Shown: positions 22,664-35,970, counted from the first letter of the stretch. The stretch: DNA of 64,000 nucleotides from Austropuccinia psidii (GCA_023105745.1 JALGQZ010000001.1:53863162-53927161); one strand, 5' to 3'. Numbers and translations are program-made. The notes: a model not told the origin generated them from the sequence alone.

Positions 22664-24414
22664 ATGACACCCTATTCTCCGTTTATGGCTTCTGCAAATA
22701 TAGCGACCACCACACAAGGTTCGGTATGGACGGTTTTGGTCCAGCCGTCGTTCGTCGATCTGGTGTTCGAAGCTTCGGTGTTGGTCACCAAAGGGCCGGC
22801 TCATCAAACCGCCCCAGTTACTGGAATACCTAAATCTTCGCTTCATCCCAGCGAATTTGCCTTGCGAATTGAAGAGTCTGCTCAGGCTCTTGTGGGACGA
22901 GCAGGCACTAATGCCGACAAGGACGATCGCCCGGAGGGTGAGGGAATCCCAACCGAGGACGGGGGTGAAACTAAGGAACAAGATACTGAGGAAGTAAAGC
23001 AAGCAAAGCAAAAGATTGTAGCAGAGATCTGGAGCAAAGTTCAGCCGGGCTGCTTCACGAGAACTGATGATCGAGGTCTGTTGCATTTGATCTCAGAACC
23101 CAAAGAATTCAAAAAAATTGAACTGTTGATGATTTTTCGTCTGCTTACAGAACTTGAAGCGGCCACCAACTTACTTTTGACCCTTCTCTTAACATTCTTC
23201 TCACCAAGTCATCCGGACTATTCAACTTTTGTCCTAAGGTTATTGGAGGCTATCGCAACTGCTGAGGGCAAAACAACCTCTTATGGAAGATATAATCCGT
23301 CAGTGTTTCTTATGGTCGCTTCATGGGACATATTTTTGATTTCCAAGATTTAGCAATAATATTGTTTTTTTTTTCCACTTCACCTTCAAACAGCATATTC
23401 ACCCTTTTTAACGCCTTACCAGGGCCCCACTCCGTTTCTGAAGATCGACTACCACTACAATTAACGATTTTCTCTCGGCTAGCTGATTTAGTGGCTTTAC
23501 ATCCTGAAGATTTAAATATACTCTTACCTACGCTGCTTCGTTTGCCATCTTATCTGACCCAATGGGGTCTTGTCTCATCAAAAGCTGGAATATCGGTGAT
23601 TACTCAAGTGATACGTTTGTGTGAGCAAGGTGGTAAACCTCAAGATGCTTTCAATCTCAGCCTAGTATACCTCTCATCTCCTTCATTGGCAAATCAAGCT
23701 CAATGTGCAGAAATCGATCAAGTTGTAGAATATTTTCTCAAACTTACCTTATCGTTACCTGACTGCTATGAATGGGATTTGTTGGACGATATCGTCCCAA
23801 TCGATCGATATTTGCATTCTAATCCAACAGGAAAAGAACGTTACCAAAACTTGATTAACCTTTTGAAATCACCATCGACAAAATTTCAAGAAGTAGAGAA
23901 GGAACTTAAGTCAAACACTCATCTTCATCACTCGCTATCTGAAGAAGTCCAATTGCAAGTTCAAAAGAAAGCTAGACTGTTGTGCTTAACCGAAATGTGC
24001 GCAAGCCGGGTGGGCGGAGAGGTGAAATATAGCGAGGTCAAGGACTGTCTTGGACTTAAAGTTCCGATCGAAGAAGATGATGGTATGGAGGTGGAGGAAT
24101 GGGTTATCGATGGTACGAAAAACCAATGGCCCAAAAAAACTCATTTAGCCTAGCTAACAGGGTTTTTCAATTGTTTTTCATTAGCGGTAAAGGTTAAACT
24201 AATCTCAGCAAAGTTACATCAACCAAGTCAAATGATTTCTATCACGAAAGCGGTCAACCGCTCTTTTGGAACAACGCAATGGCAGCTGTTAGGGAAAAAA
24301 TTACAAGGATGGTCTCATTCTATCGATCGTCTAATTACAGTTGTCGAAGATGGTTTATCATCGGTTGATTTAAATCGACAAGGAACTGGCAAAATCGTCA
24401 CGGTCAATGCTTGA
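22664..24414 (+). CDS. EIF3M: Eukaryotic translation initiation factor 3 subunit m (PCI domain)
   Basis: A cytoplasmic subunit of the eIF3 complex, which loads mRNA on the 40S ribosome. Exons 22664-23075, 23151-23298, 23394-24112 and 24185-24414 join to 502 codons plus stop. Introns are 75, 95 and 72 bp; the second uses an unusual GTCAGT donor. Splicing restores family blocks: TDDRELEAATNLL, RYNPIFTLFNALPG and DAVKVKLISAKLHQ. The C-terminal PCI winged-helix region runs from about residue 420 and ends SFGTTQWQLLGKKLQGWSHS, close to the family pattern FG..QW..L...L..W. A Met seven codons on (22685) is an alternative start. Residues about 50-125 form an acidic, Glu/Lys-rich insertion absent from the 374-residue human protein. 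GC and CpG content rise sharply here compared with the flanks. The gene appears intact. Confidence 0.9.
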
Positions 24415-27400
24415 TCTTTCATGCCTATACTCCCTCGATCAAATGCACAAATAAGTACATAAATTAAAAAACAATCATAAAAATAAAAGCGTAAAAAAAG
24501 GTTTTTTTCATCCATTTCGATACTTTGTATCATGTGCAAACATCACATGCTCATTTGCCGAAAAAATTGACTACATCGAAGTCTTTGGGTTAATGAAAAT
24601 AATCTTTCTGTTTTTTGTTTAGATTTCAAGGGAAAAAAATTACATCTTGAAAACAATAAAAAGTAGACGAATAGAAAATTATTTTAATTTTGTTAAGGAA
24701 ATGATAAAAAATTTGGCTTTTCACAAACCAAAGTTGAAACAACAAAAGCAAAAGCCCCTAAAATTTGCTACCTTAACATGGCTTGGTAGAGATTTGTTAA
24801 TTTATTCGGAATATTTCGATCTTTCTACATGATGCTCCTGAAAATTTAGATGGAAAAGTTTTTTTCTTGAATATATTGGGACCAAAACTTTTTATTATCA
24901 TTCATAAGGAAGTAAAAAATAATGCAATGCATCAAACAAACTCAAAACAACTCAAAAAAATCCCCCAAAACAGAGCTTGATGTATCCCACTCTTCAATTC
25001 GCCTCAATAAACTTCACCTTTCCTTATTTTGACAAAAGCTTACATTTGCTCAGCAACCTGCCCCAAAGTTATTCATTTCTTCATTTTTTTATGATGGCTT
25101 GTATCATAATTTGAGCCTTCTGAGTACAATTTCAACATTTTAGTGTTCTAAAATTGATGAATATCATGTATATGTGGGGATTTAGCCAAAAAGGGCCAAA
25201 GCACAGTACTTCTTTCAAAATGAATGCTTGGGATTGTATGAGACAGGCTGGCCAACTGATGTGCAGCTGGGTGTGCTAAGGAATGTCCATGGGACCCATG
25301 TTTCACTTGCTTGTGCATGTGATAGTCCAGATAATTTGATTTGAATCTCAATTAATGGCACCATAAATCTATCAAATTGCATAATGCAATATGCATTTTA
25401 GTGGATTTTGATCAGGAACTCTGGATCTCCAATTCACAGCAATCAAATGGAATCATTTATTTTGAGTGGGCAAAAAGAAACAATCATTGACTAATAACAA
25501 ATTTAGCTGACAATCATAGTCCACACAACATTTACTATTCCTTTTGTTTAATTTCATTTTCCAGCACAAGCATGCCATTCACCAAAAAAGGAAGGGAGAA
25601 TAAGTTCTTATTTTAAGAAGCTAATGAAATCTTTGAACAATACTTTAACTAATTATCTAATTTATATTTTTTTTCCTTTGAAAAAAGAAAGCATTTATGA
25701 TACTATTTTCTTTTGTAAAAATTGAAATCAATAAAAACATAATTAAACAATTTTTGGTTAATTAAAACTATTCTTTTATTATGAATTAATATTAAACCTC
25801 ATTATTATTATTGTTTTCTCCTTTGGATGAGTTTTTTGTGCAGTTTTTTTTGTTTTTGTTTTTTTGCAAATTTTCACCTTTACCCAACAGAAAAGTAAGG
25901 AAGAAAATGAAAGAAATTAAAACAAAAAAAAAATTTCTCTTTTGAAAATCTAGAATGAAATGACTTTCTTTTGTTGATAATTTTTATTAAAATAATATTT
26001 TTTGATTAGTAAATGTATTACTTTAATCTATGTTAAGCTAAAAGAAATAACTTATTGAGCTTTATGGTTTTTGTTTTGATGTTTTTTGAAGTTGATATAA
26101 AAAGTATTACAATTATTGTTTATTTATCTAATCATTATTTCTAAAAAAATAAAAAAGAGAAAAGTGATAATATTATTATTTAATTTCATTATTATGATTT
26201 TGAATCTAAAATTGCTTTTTTTCTTTTTTAACTTGAAAAAGATTATCAAGAAATAAAGAAAGGCCTCATGCCAAGCCAAATCAGGGACTCATTTAATGTG
26301 CTTTGAACCTGAAATCAATCTAAAATTTTTAAAAAAATAATTAAATCAACTCCAAAAAGTCGTATTATTATCATTATTATTATCACAAATTTCAAAACAA
26401 TTATTATTATTATTTTAAATTTTCAGTCAAATTTATCAAAATCGAAAAAAAAGGATCACCAAGCAAATTAACTTTAAAAACCCATTTTTTCTAAAAAAAT
26501 GATAGCCATTAAAAGGGTTGACCTTAATTATTTAATTATTTATTTTTTAAGGAAGCTATACTTATGACCAAAATTGGCCAAAACAAAAATGTTTTCTTTG
26601 AACATTATATAATTGTGACTGTTTTTATTGGGAAATTCAAAAAATACTAAAAAAAAATTGAGTTTTGCATTTTACTAATAACTATTAAATTCTAATTAAA
26701 CCTTAGCTAATTTCATTTTTCAGGTTTTTTAAGGTTCACAAAATAAAAGAAAGGCCTTTTTTGGGTCATCAAAATCAATGGTGTTTTTTGAAAAGAAAAA
26801 AAACAAAATCTTAAAGATTTTGATTTTTTTGCAAGGTATTGATTTTTTTATTTTTTGTTTTTTTGTGGGTTAGATCAATAATTTTCCTTTCTACAAGGAC
26901 TTAAGATAAACCCACATTAGCATTTTGGCAAAAAGACATAAGCTCTTATGTGTTTTTACCAAAGCCCGAAATAAATTGGCACATTCTCCAAATTTTTGTG
27001 GCCCAGAAAAAAGAATAAATGTATACAAAAAACCATTTTTTTGTAAAGAAAAATGATTCCTTCATTCAAGAAAACCACATTACATTTTTTATCAAAAACT
27101 ATCTTGCTTTTTTTGGAAAAAAACCCTCAAAAAGTTCCCAAAAACCTTTTCCTTAAGCTTTCCAAATAAAAACTTCCATCATGTTGAAAAATTAACTCTT
27201 TCTATTTCATGTTCAAAGAGGTTTCCAAAGCTGAAGGCTATGAAATTTTCAAAAGGGAAACACATTAATACTTCAGAATTGAAATCATCTGAGCTATCTA
27301 GTTCTAATAGTCAGTGAAGTCATTCTCAAATAAACTATACAGCCAAAAAAAATGATTTTAGCTTTTCTCTTTATGAAAAAAAATATTTAATCATGAGCTT

Positions 27401-28017
27401 TTAACACTTAATTTAATCAATCCACAAAATAATAATGGCTCATTTAATATACAGAAATATCCATGAGTAGGAGGCCTCTACACTGGCTCTTTTAAATTTT
27501 TCAAATATTAAGCCACAACAAATTCAAGCCAATTTCTTGAAACAAGGGCAATATTCAAGACCAGTGATTATTAAAAATATTCTTAATGGAAAAACAAGAC
27601 AAAAAAAGAATTTATGAAAGCAAAAAATTGTATAAAAGGATTTTTTGAAATCTTCAACACTGAAACTTTAACTCACCCTTCTCATATGATGATTTGGTTC
27701 ACATACACTCATTATTTCTCTCCCATCCTAAATATTTGAATTGTTTGAATAATTTTTATAAAGGCCTCTGGATTTTACTTAAAAGAAAAACAGCAAAAAA
27801 CTCCCACCACTACATATTTTTGGATTAAGCTCAGCATACAAAACCTTTTCTGGGGATTTTGATTTATTATTAGATGTGCCTTAAAGCTCTTACTATGGGG
27901 CATGCTAAAATTTCAAAATAAGGAGCCTGGTTTTTTTGTGAGAAAAGATATTTGGAGCTTACTAAATCTATGAAGGGGGTATTTTCATAATCAAAGATCA
28001 TTCTGTGAATTTTGCAC
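24415..28017. other. Long AT-rich spacer, no gene
   Basis: No coding or RNA signal was recognised on either strand. The sequence is dominated by A and T homopolymers and by ATT/TAT runs, most densely between 25600 and 27200. Short open frames here (for example 24647-24832 and 25148-25351) show no family signature. Confidence 0.6.
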
Positions 28018-28790
28018 ATTGTCACAGCCATTACTAGGTGTAAAGGCTAATTAAGCTTATCCCCACTAAAACTCATCAAAAAAGAAAAACAAGGTCATGT
28101 ATGAGCCTCTAGTTTCAGAAAACCTCTTTTGAAACACTCATACAGTTTGTATTCACCAAATACAGCCTTTCATTCTTTTTCTAGGCTGGATGCACCAAAT
28201 ATAGTTTTGTATTGACAAATCTAGAACTGTAATATTACCAAGATTCTATGAAACTCTTGTAAAAATCCTGTGAATCTATACAGGGAAAATAATTGTCACA
28301 TTAATAAACTATCAAAAGAACTTCCCTCCTTGGAATAGGGCTAATGAATTCTCACATCTAACAACCACTTTTCCTCCCTGTGAAGACTTTTCCTCATTTC
28401 ATTGATAGATTTCACTTATTATTAATTAAATATTATCCTTACCTTTATTATGTTATATTCTTACTTATTGACTTAGTCTTAGCCTTATGTGACAGAAATC
28501 ACTATGGGTAAGGGGTATTCAACCTTATTCCCACTCAAACTTGCCAAATCAGTAATTTGCTGCTGTGTATGAACATCAAGTTTCAGAAATATCACTTTAA
28601 AACACTCATACATTTTGCATTCACAAATATGGCATGTCACTACTTTTACATTATGGATTAACCAAATAAATCAATATTCTCAAGAAATTGACTCATTGGA
28701 CCTGGGCTGGTGCATTCTCACATGTACCAGCCCCTCTTCCTTACTGTGTGGACTTTTCCCCCAGGTAATTTATATAGCTGATTTATTATT
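28018..28790 (+). repeat. Diverged direct duplication, two copies
   Basis: Blocks recur in the same order. AAACACTCATACAG near 28134 recurs near 28600. A GTTTCAGAAA block near 28110 recurs near 28577. TTGGAATAGGGCTAATG near 28331 corresponds to TTGGACCTGGGCTGGTG near 28697. The offset drops from about 466 to 366 bp, so one copy lost or gained about 100 bp. Origin unknown; it could be an old element remnant. Confidence 0.6.
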
Positions 28791-30000
28791 AATAAGTATT
28801 TTATTATTAATCATTGGAATATATTATTTATAAATATTGAGTTGGTCTTTTCCTTTTCCTCACCTTTTCAGTGGAGTTATGGTGACCATATCCTTATTAA
28901 CCCTTCTCTTTACTTCTGACAGGTCAAAGAAGTGGACTGGGACTTTTTTGTGGATGGCTCCTTTATTGATAATTTCCTATTTATTATTGTTTATTTTATA
29001 TATTTTTGGAATTCTAATCCTAACTTACATTTCTGAAGTATTTCTTCCTATCCCCTCTGAGCGCTCCTCACATGAGTCCAGTGTACTGAGTGCCAGGACC
29101 TCTTCACTTGGAAGAGCCCCTGTGAAATTATATTAATTAACTCATAAGTGCTTCTTGATTTTAATCCTTTTCTCATAAATTATGACTTTTTCATGAGTTA
29201 TGATTATCTCATAAATTTTAATTTCATTCATTTTATTTATCTAAAATGCATTTCTTCCTCATTTCATAATCCTTTCTGACCATTTCAAACTATTTCAAAT
29301 ATTTATTAATATTTAAATTTTCATTTCTTGTGTAAAATTCAGGTTTTTTAAGGATATTGACTTAATTCATTTATTTTTGATATGAATTCCTGAATAAAAC
29401 TTAATTTGATTTGATTAATGGAATTTGATTTGAATTCCTCAAAAAAAAATTATTTTCTTTTAAATATTCAATTTTATTAATTGACTATGATTTGAATTTT
29501 TAAGATAAATTGATTTTATTTTACAAGACATTGGCTTATTGATTTAATAACTAAAGAACTGATTGAAATTAATTTGAATTAAATTTATTGATTTCATCAA
29601 CTTGAATGATTGAATTATTGACTGAAATTTCTTTTAAATTCTTCAAGAAGTTGATTTACATAAGAATTGGACTCTGTATTTTTCACTCTTTAATAATTGT
29701 TGCATCTTTATTTCAGCTCAAGGTTATTTATTTGTTCCTCAAATTGTCATATAGATTTTTCATTTTTATTGATTTGGCCAAGCATTCAATCCTTATTTTC
29801 AATTATCATAAAGTTCTTCTTTTAATTCTTCAAAATTCCTGTTCAGAATAGCCCTCCAGCCAAGAATAATAAACCCAATATAAATAATGCTTCTCTGACT
29901 TGTACAACCAGGACCCTCTTGACTGCACAAAATTAGTTTGCAACTGAGTGGAAATTTAGACAGAGGGAAATAAATCAAAGGAGAAGAAACCTTGAGATGA
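28791..30000. other. AT-rich spacer before element C
   Basis: A hydrophobic 99-residue open frame (28837-29136) and others here have no family features and look accidental in T-rich DNA. Nothing else was recognised. The last five bases, GATGA, would be the target site of element C. Confidence 0.5.
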
Positions 30001-32150
30001 TGTAAGGTTTGTCTATGAAGCTCTTGATAATAGTAGCAAATATCAAGAGTACTATGACTGTCCTCAGTAGAAAATATAATATAATTAAATATTATAACCA
30101 CAAATTTATATAATTATTAAAAATTGTTCTATATATAAAAAAATAAATTTAATTTTTATTAAATGATTTAATAATAAGAAAATGATTAATAATTAAAATA
30201 AATTCTAATAATTCTATTATTTTTATAGTCACTGAAAATTATAACAATAAGAAATGTAAAGCTCTTAATGAGAAAATTACATGTGAAAAATAATAATATT
30301 TGTCCACTTATACATAATATAAGAATATTATTTATAAAAGGAACTATCACACACACTGTGCAGAGATAATTCTTATAGAAAAATTCTATAAAAAAACTAA
30401 TACTAGATAAAAAATATAGAACTTTAAAGAAAACTTACTTATAATATTTATTTAATACAACAAGTCAAACAACAACAGGTATTATATTAAATAATGATTA
30501 TAAGTTAAAGAAACACCAAAAATCAATAATTTAAAAGATAAAAAAACTTTTTATGATAAAAAATGTTTCAAGAGTTTTTAAGAGGAATTTGTGGATTTTA
30601 AAAGAAATTTAAGACAATAATTTTATATAATAAAATATATTATTGCTAATTACAAAAATAATCTGAATTCTATGACTTCAATTCTTCAATTTCAAAATTA
30701 ATAAAGAATGAAATAACTTAAGAATTAATTTTAATAATAAGATTTTATATTTGATAAAACTTTACCTGTTTAAATGTCTAATATAATTGGAATGATGATG
30801 AGTGATGGACAAAACAGTGATTAATAGACTATTTTTATGTATACAGAGCAGCTCTAATAATCAATAATGGATATAGAGGGCGTGCTAAGGTCAAAACTGA
30901 AAAACCCTAAGTAAAAATAAGGTTCTTAACTTAAGGTAGCTTATTTTTGATCCCAATTTACAGTTACCAGTGTTATCCTTAACTCCAAGTAACTTTAATC
31001 CTATTTTGGATTAATCATTTCAAGTTTTAATATGAATTAAGTTTATTTAAATTGAAGTTAATCACATGAACAACTTAAAAATAGGGTTTCAAGAAAAAAT
31101 CTCTTAAACTCAATTTTTAATTAATTTTGAAAGAAATCTTAATTTTCTCTAAGTATAATCAAAAGAGTAAATTTCCACGCTAATTACCAATAAACCTGTT
31201 TATAGAGGATACCAAAATATTCAATGTATACACAGATAAAACTAAGCTGTAAGCTATGTGAAAATTTCAAGCAAATCCATTAAGAATTGGATTTTTAATT
31301 AATTTATGAATTTATTGCTATTTTTCCATGTAAAATAGCAATACACACCAAAAATTAACTTTTGATAAGGGTTTAATGATTTTAGCTTTGAACGTTTAAG
31401 CTTATTTAAGCTTTTAAAGTCCTTAAACCCTTAACTTCAAATTTGCATATTGGGATTTACCCTTTGGCAGATTGAAATTCCTGTCCAAATTGGGATGAAA
31501 CCAGTTTCAACTTTAATGTTGGATCAAAGTCTAATATTAAACTTTGACTAATGTTGAAAATCCTTCAATACAGGTGGACAACCTTAATTGAATACTTGCA
31601 GATCTAAAAAGCTGGTTACCCCAGTTCTGTTTGGTCTTTTTCCTTTGTCCCACCTTTTTGTGTGGATTTTGCCCTTTTGTTTATTTAAAGCCATACTATG
31701 CCTTAAACCCCTTTAAATTGAGCTCATGCAGGATTTACATTCTGTATGGAAAATCCTTAGCAAATTCTGTAGATATACACAACACCTTACTTTTAACTAA
31801 AATTTTGGTATGTTTGCATAAACCTTATTCAACTTCAAATTTAAGCTTATTTAAGCTTAAATTTAATAATTTTAAAAAAATGTTAAAAAAATTTCCATTT
31901 TACTGTGAGATTCTTAAATATTCTAAAAACTTAAGAAATATTCATTTTTGGGTATAGCCCAGGTTATTTTCAGAGTAGAAACCAAAAATGACATAATAAC
32001 TATAACTTTATTTATCCAAAAAAAGTTATACTTATTTTTTGTTATTGTGTATTTTAGATTCAGTTTATAAGTCTTTTTAAGACTAAATAAGCTGTGTACA
32101 ATGTTATTTGTGGCCTTATGGGTATGTCACACATACCTCACATGCTCACA
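30001..32150 (-). repeat. 3' LTR of element C (element A-related family)
   Basis: In plus orientation it runs from TGTAAGGTTTGTCTATG to CATGCTCACA, i.e. on the minus strand TGTGAGC... to ...CTTACA, the same termini as element A. The outer 300 bp align with the A LTR with many changes; for example, an ATTATAACCACAA block is present in both. 2150 bp. The chromodomain end of pol follows on its right. Old by divergence. Confidence 0.8.
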
Positions 32151-32163
32151 TTCCCTACCACCA
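32151..32163 (-). other. Polypurine tract of element C
   Basis: On the minus strand TGGTGGTAGGGAA lies directly before the LTR start TGTGAGC. Element A has the near-identical TGGTGGGAGGGAA at the same place. Confidence 0.75.
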
Positions 32164-32288
32164 AAAAATAATTGTACTACAATTTTCAATTAGTAGTATA
32201 CCCCCAATTTATTTGGGGGGGTATAATCCACTTTACAACCTCTCTAATTTTACTTTTTTAAGTATATAAAGTGCACAATTCAAACTTA

Positions 32289-33993
32289 TTATTGATGAAT
32301 TGGTCTCCTCTCATGTCTGAATCTTCTGAGAAGCTTTTGGGCATCAGGTATCTTTTCTGCTACAATCCATTCATCTTCATGTTGTGGATTTCTGTACCTG
32401 ACCAAGTATTCTCTTTCATTTTTTCCCTAAGTCTTCTTTCTTTCAAGACTTTTAGTACCTTTTTCTCTTCAATTTGATCAAGTGGTGGTACTTCTGAGGG
32501 TGTTTCATTTCTCAAAGGAAATAACTCCTTATCACTTGAAGTGTAATGCTTTACAAGACTGACAGGGAAAGTTGGATATTTGTTTTCCAATTCTCCTGAA
32601 AATTCTACTTGTACTGCATTTGTCCCATGAAGGGCTTTAATAATAAATGGTCTTGAAAAGAAATATTTCAATTTATTTGGGCTTTTAATATTATTAAAGT
32701 TCAAGGTTGAAACTAGTATTAAATCCCCTGCTTTGAGCTCTGGGGTTTTATGAATTTTATCCCACTTTTGTTTAGCATATTCAAAGGCATCATTAATTCT
32801 TTGATTTGCATGATGCCCCACTTTATCAATAAATAACTCAAAGCTTGAAGCAGTTAGATTAATATCAACTAAATATTTCTTCAAAGTATCAACTGGAATT
32901 TTAGGGTTACATCCTTTTTCCAACATTGCAGGAGTATTTCCTGTTGAAGCATGGACAGAAGTCTTGTAGGATAATTGCAATGCTGGTATAAGTGTACACC
33001 AGTCATGAGTAAAGCCATAAGAATCTTTCAACTCCAGGCCATAAGCACAAAATCCTCTTATCATGTCCTCAAGGGTCTGAATCATTCTTGCTGCTAATAC
33101 ATCATCCTGTGGATGGTAAGATGTTGAGAAAGATAGTTTTGTACCCAAAAGCTTATGTAAATTTTTCCATAAGTCTGATGTAAATTTTGGGTCTCTATTT
33201 CTAATGATAAAGAGACCAGTATGAGATATTACTCTATTACAAATTAAAAGAGCTGTATCCATAGCTGTGTCATCTTCATGGCATGGTAGAAATATTGGGG
33301 TTTTTCTGTACCTGTCTACAATAACAAGACATGCATTGTAACATTTTTCACCACCAGATGGTAAGGAAGTTACCCAATCCATATGAACCACTTCCAATGG
33401 GGTACTTGGTTCTTGGATATGAATAATTAAGCCAAATCTTTTACCAGTAGCCTTATTGGAATTTTGACACCTGTCACAACTGTGACAGTACTCAATGACA
33501 TCTTTTCTCCAAGATGGCCACCAAGCACATGTCTTAATTCTTTCCATTTTTCTGTATTCAGACAGATTTCGAGAATAAATGTTGTCATGGAACTCTAGTA
33601 ATATTGTGTTAATTAGCATTCTACTACATACAACCATTACACATGTGTGTTAAGACCTACGATATAAGATACCATCAAAAAAATGAAATCTTCCATTGTC
33701 ATATGATAATCTCCATATATCATCAAAATAATTAGCTAAAGCTGCATCTTTGCAATCTTTGTCAAGTAGAGAAGTAAGAATATGGCAATTATTATCTTTC
33801 TTATAGCTTTCTTTAAATTCTATAAAGAATTCTGTTCCCACATCTGTGATTTTAATTACTCAATTGGAATTTGAGGTTCTGCATTTGCAGGAACATATTC
33901 AGGATTATCAGGTGTATTGGGTAATTCCCATCTACTCAAGCCATCAGAATTTTTGTTAATATTTCCAGATTTATGTACTATGGTCATATTTCC
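32289..33993 (-). pseudogene. Element C pol, RNase H end to integrase and chromodomain
   Basis: The larger open segment (33637-32360) has the integrase zinc-binding Cys pair (YCHSCDRCQNSNKATGK), the core DWVTSLPSGGEKCYN with the first Asp, RNRDPKFTSDLW with the second Asp, and the C-terminal [15 protein letters not shown] block. The usual [19 protein letters not shown] block reads HPQDDVLAARMIQ, so the catalytic Glu has become Ala. A frameshift near 32420 throws the chromodomain out of frame; it continues as [15 protein letters not shown] to the stop at 32289-32291. Upstream, 33650-33841 holds the segment before the zinc finger. Confidence 0.85.
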
Positions 33994-34614
33994 TGTGAGC
34001 CTGCAAGCATGTAAACCTTTACCTGCTATACAGACCCCAATTACTTTCTTTAAATTTTGGTCTCATTTTCTCTCAATTTTTTGTATAAATTTTCAATACT
34101 TAAATTCATATTATCATAATATGAATTAAATCTTGTTGCTATGACTAATCACTCAATGTGTCATAGTATATGCTCCCACTATGTCATTATTTTTTTGCTA
34201 CATTTGCTCCTGTTACCATAGCAAATTTTTCTTCATTCAAAACAGAATTATTTTACATTGTTTTGATTTAAAATTTGTAATTACAACTTTACATTGTTTT
34301 GATTTCAAATTTGTAATTAAAACATTTAAAGAGGATTAATTCTCTTTGAATTAATCCTCAGAGCTCTTACCAATTATATCTTTACAATTAAAATCATTTA
34401 AATTTTATTTTAGAAATATTAAGCGCTCTCACCTAGAAGTGATTCCATTCACTTTACTCTTTATAGTACCGTTGAAGCTTGAATACCAAAAGTAAATCAT
34501 TATAAACCAAGTGACACGTCTATTAATTAAATTTAAATAGTATTCCACTCCTTATTAGTTTATTAAATTACTAATATTTTATCCTGGAAGCCACAAAAGA
34601 GGCGCCAGCTAACA
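33994..34614. mobile_element. 621-bp solo LTR inserted in element C
   Basis: It starts TGTGAGCCTGCAAGC and ends GCCAGCTAACA, flanked by TTTCC (33989-33993) and TTGCC (34615-34619), a 5-bp target duplication with one change. Element C coding sequence resumes directly on both sides: the segment encoding about [10 protein letters not shown] is split. Length and TG...CA ends fit a solo LTR, perhaps of a copia-type element; the family is unknown. It contains a 12-bp inverted repeat. Confidence 0.8.
34331..34359. other. Perfect 12-bp stem with 5-nt loop in the solo LTR
   Basis: GAGGATTAATTC, loop TCTTT, GAATTAATCCTC. This could form a hairpin in the LTR transcript. Function is unknown; it might be part of a terminator or be incidental. 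Confidence 0.6.
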
Positions 34615-34619
34615 TTGCC

Positions 34620-35970
34620 TCTATACTCCTGTATAGCAATCTGCCATCTTCACATGTGTCTGTTAGGTGTTTTTATGTTAAGAAGTGATTTCAAAGCATT
34701 ACAATCAGTAATTACTTCAAAAACACTACCATCAAAATAATGTAGCTTTTTCAAAGCCCAAACAAGGAAAGGGTACTCTATTTGGCTTGCTCCATACCTG
34801 GCCTCTGTAGGTTTAATTTGTCTTGAAGTAAAAAAAACTGAACCTTAATAAGGCTTGTCATTGACAATTTGAACTTGATGAAGAGCTGCACCTAAAGCTT
34901 CACCAAATGAATCAATATACAGATTGAAAGTAAGTTTCCAGTCTGGCATAAATAACAATGGTGCATTGGTTAAGGCATACTTGATTTTATAATATGCTTG
35001 AATCCTTTCTTGTGTCATTTTAAAGACAGTTTTTTGGTCACAAATTCTGTACAATGATCTGGCATGGATTGCAAAATCTTTAAGGTGTTTCCTATAATAA
35101 CTCACAAACCCTAAAAAAGACATCATTTCTTTATTTTTCTGCGGTATTGGTTTCAGGAAGACTTCCACTACTTTGATTTTATCAGAACCAAGGCTTAATC
35201 CTGAAGCTACATGTCCCAGAGCTTTTAGCTCATGAAATCCAGAATTGCATTTTTTGAGTGATATTTTAATGTTCACTTGAATAATCTTCTTAAGTACTAA
35301 TGAAAGTATTTCTAAATGCAATTTCCAGGTTTCTGAACAAGTAATAATGTCATAAATATAGATGATTAATCACCCCTCTGATAATTCATGTGGGAAAATG
35401 GTATTCATCATTTTATGATAATGAGAGGGTGAATTTTCAATCCCAAAAGGCATCCTCAAGTATTCATAAATTCCACAATGAGAAATAATTCTCAATAATT
35501 TCCTAGAATGAGGTGTCAAAACATTCTGGTGGAAACCTTTAAGGGAATCCATAGAATTGATGAATCTTGCTTGGGATGACTGAGTTGAAGTCTCATGGAT
35601 TCTAGGAATTGGGTACCTATCTGGAATAGTATAGGTATTCAATGCTCTAAAATCACCAACCATTCTTGATTTATCATTATTCCAAGTAATGATTGAAGGG
35701 GGTGTGACTTCTACTTCCTCATTGTGTCTAACATTTCTAAGAACTCTCAGTTTAATAAGCTCATTTAGATGAGATTCTAATGCTTCTCTAGCCCTGGAGC
35801 TAGCTGGTTAATCTGGTCTTCTTAATAGTGGAGGGTAAGGTCTTTCCACATTAAGCATAATGTCCACTTCATTTCCTTTGATAGCTCCAACTGGTTCATT
35901 ATCAGAGGAAAAGGCTTCCTTGTTTTGAAATTAAATTTCAATAAGTTCTTCCTTCATCTCTAACGTTGAT
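34620..35970 (-). pseudogene. Element C pol, reverse transcriptase and RNase H part
   Basis: Readable with frameshifts. On the minus strand, ERPYPPLLRRP and VEVT blocks precede [20 protein letters not shown] (35660), then the palm segment NVLTPHSRKLLRIISHCGIY and RMPFGIENSPSHY (35500-35420). The YxDD region near 35365 is damaged by a stop. RNase H follows as LTFNLYIDSFGEALGAALHQ (about 34940-34880). The related element A is intact at all of these places, so the assignment is secure. Confidence 0.85.

Larger units (their letters stand above)
30001..35970 (-). mobile_element. Element C: truncated Ty3/gypsy chromovirus
   Basis: Minus-strand element with a 3' LTR (30001-32150) and a pol that can be read from the start of RT to the chromodomain. 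Gag and protease are missing because the LTR of element D begins at 35971, within the sequence just before RT. A separate 621-bp solo LTR interrupts the RNase H region (33994-34614). Several frameshifts and stops show it is dead. It is the oldest layer of a nested stack C-D-B. Confidence 0.85.

Noticed and set aside
22643..23086. 147-residue minus-strand open frame
   Set aside because: It is antisense to the first exon of eIF3m, which is supported by homology and splice sites.
23076..23150. Stop-free in-frame segment of eIF3m that could be read as coding
   Set aside because: It has GT-AG ends, its removal restores the family block DDRELEAATNLL, and its 75-bp length (a multiple of three) explains why the frame stays open.
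28837..29136. 99-residue frame with apparent membrane segments
   Set aside because: T-rich sequence yields Leu/Phe/Ile runs by chance; no homologous block, introns or context support a gene.
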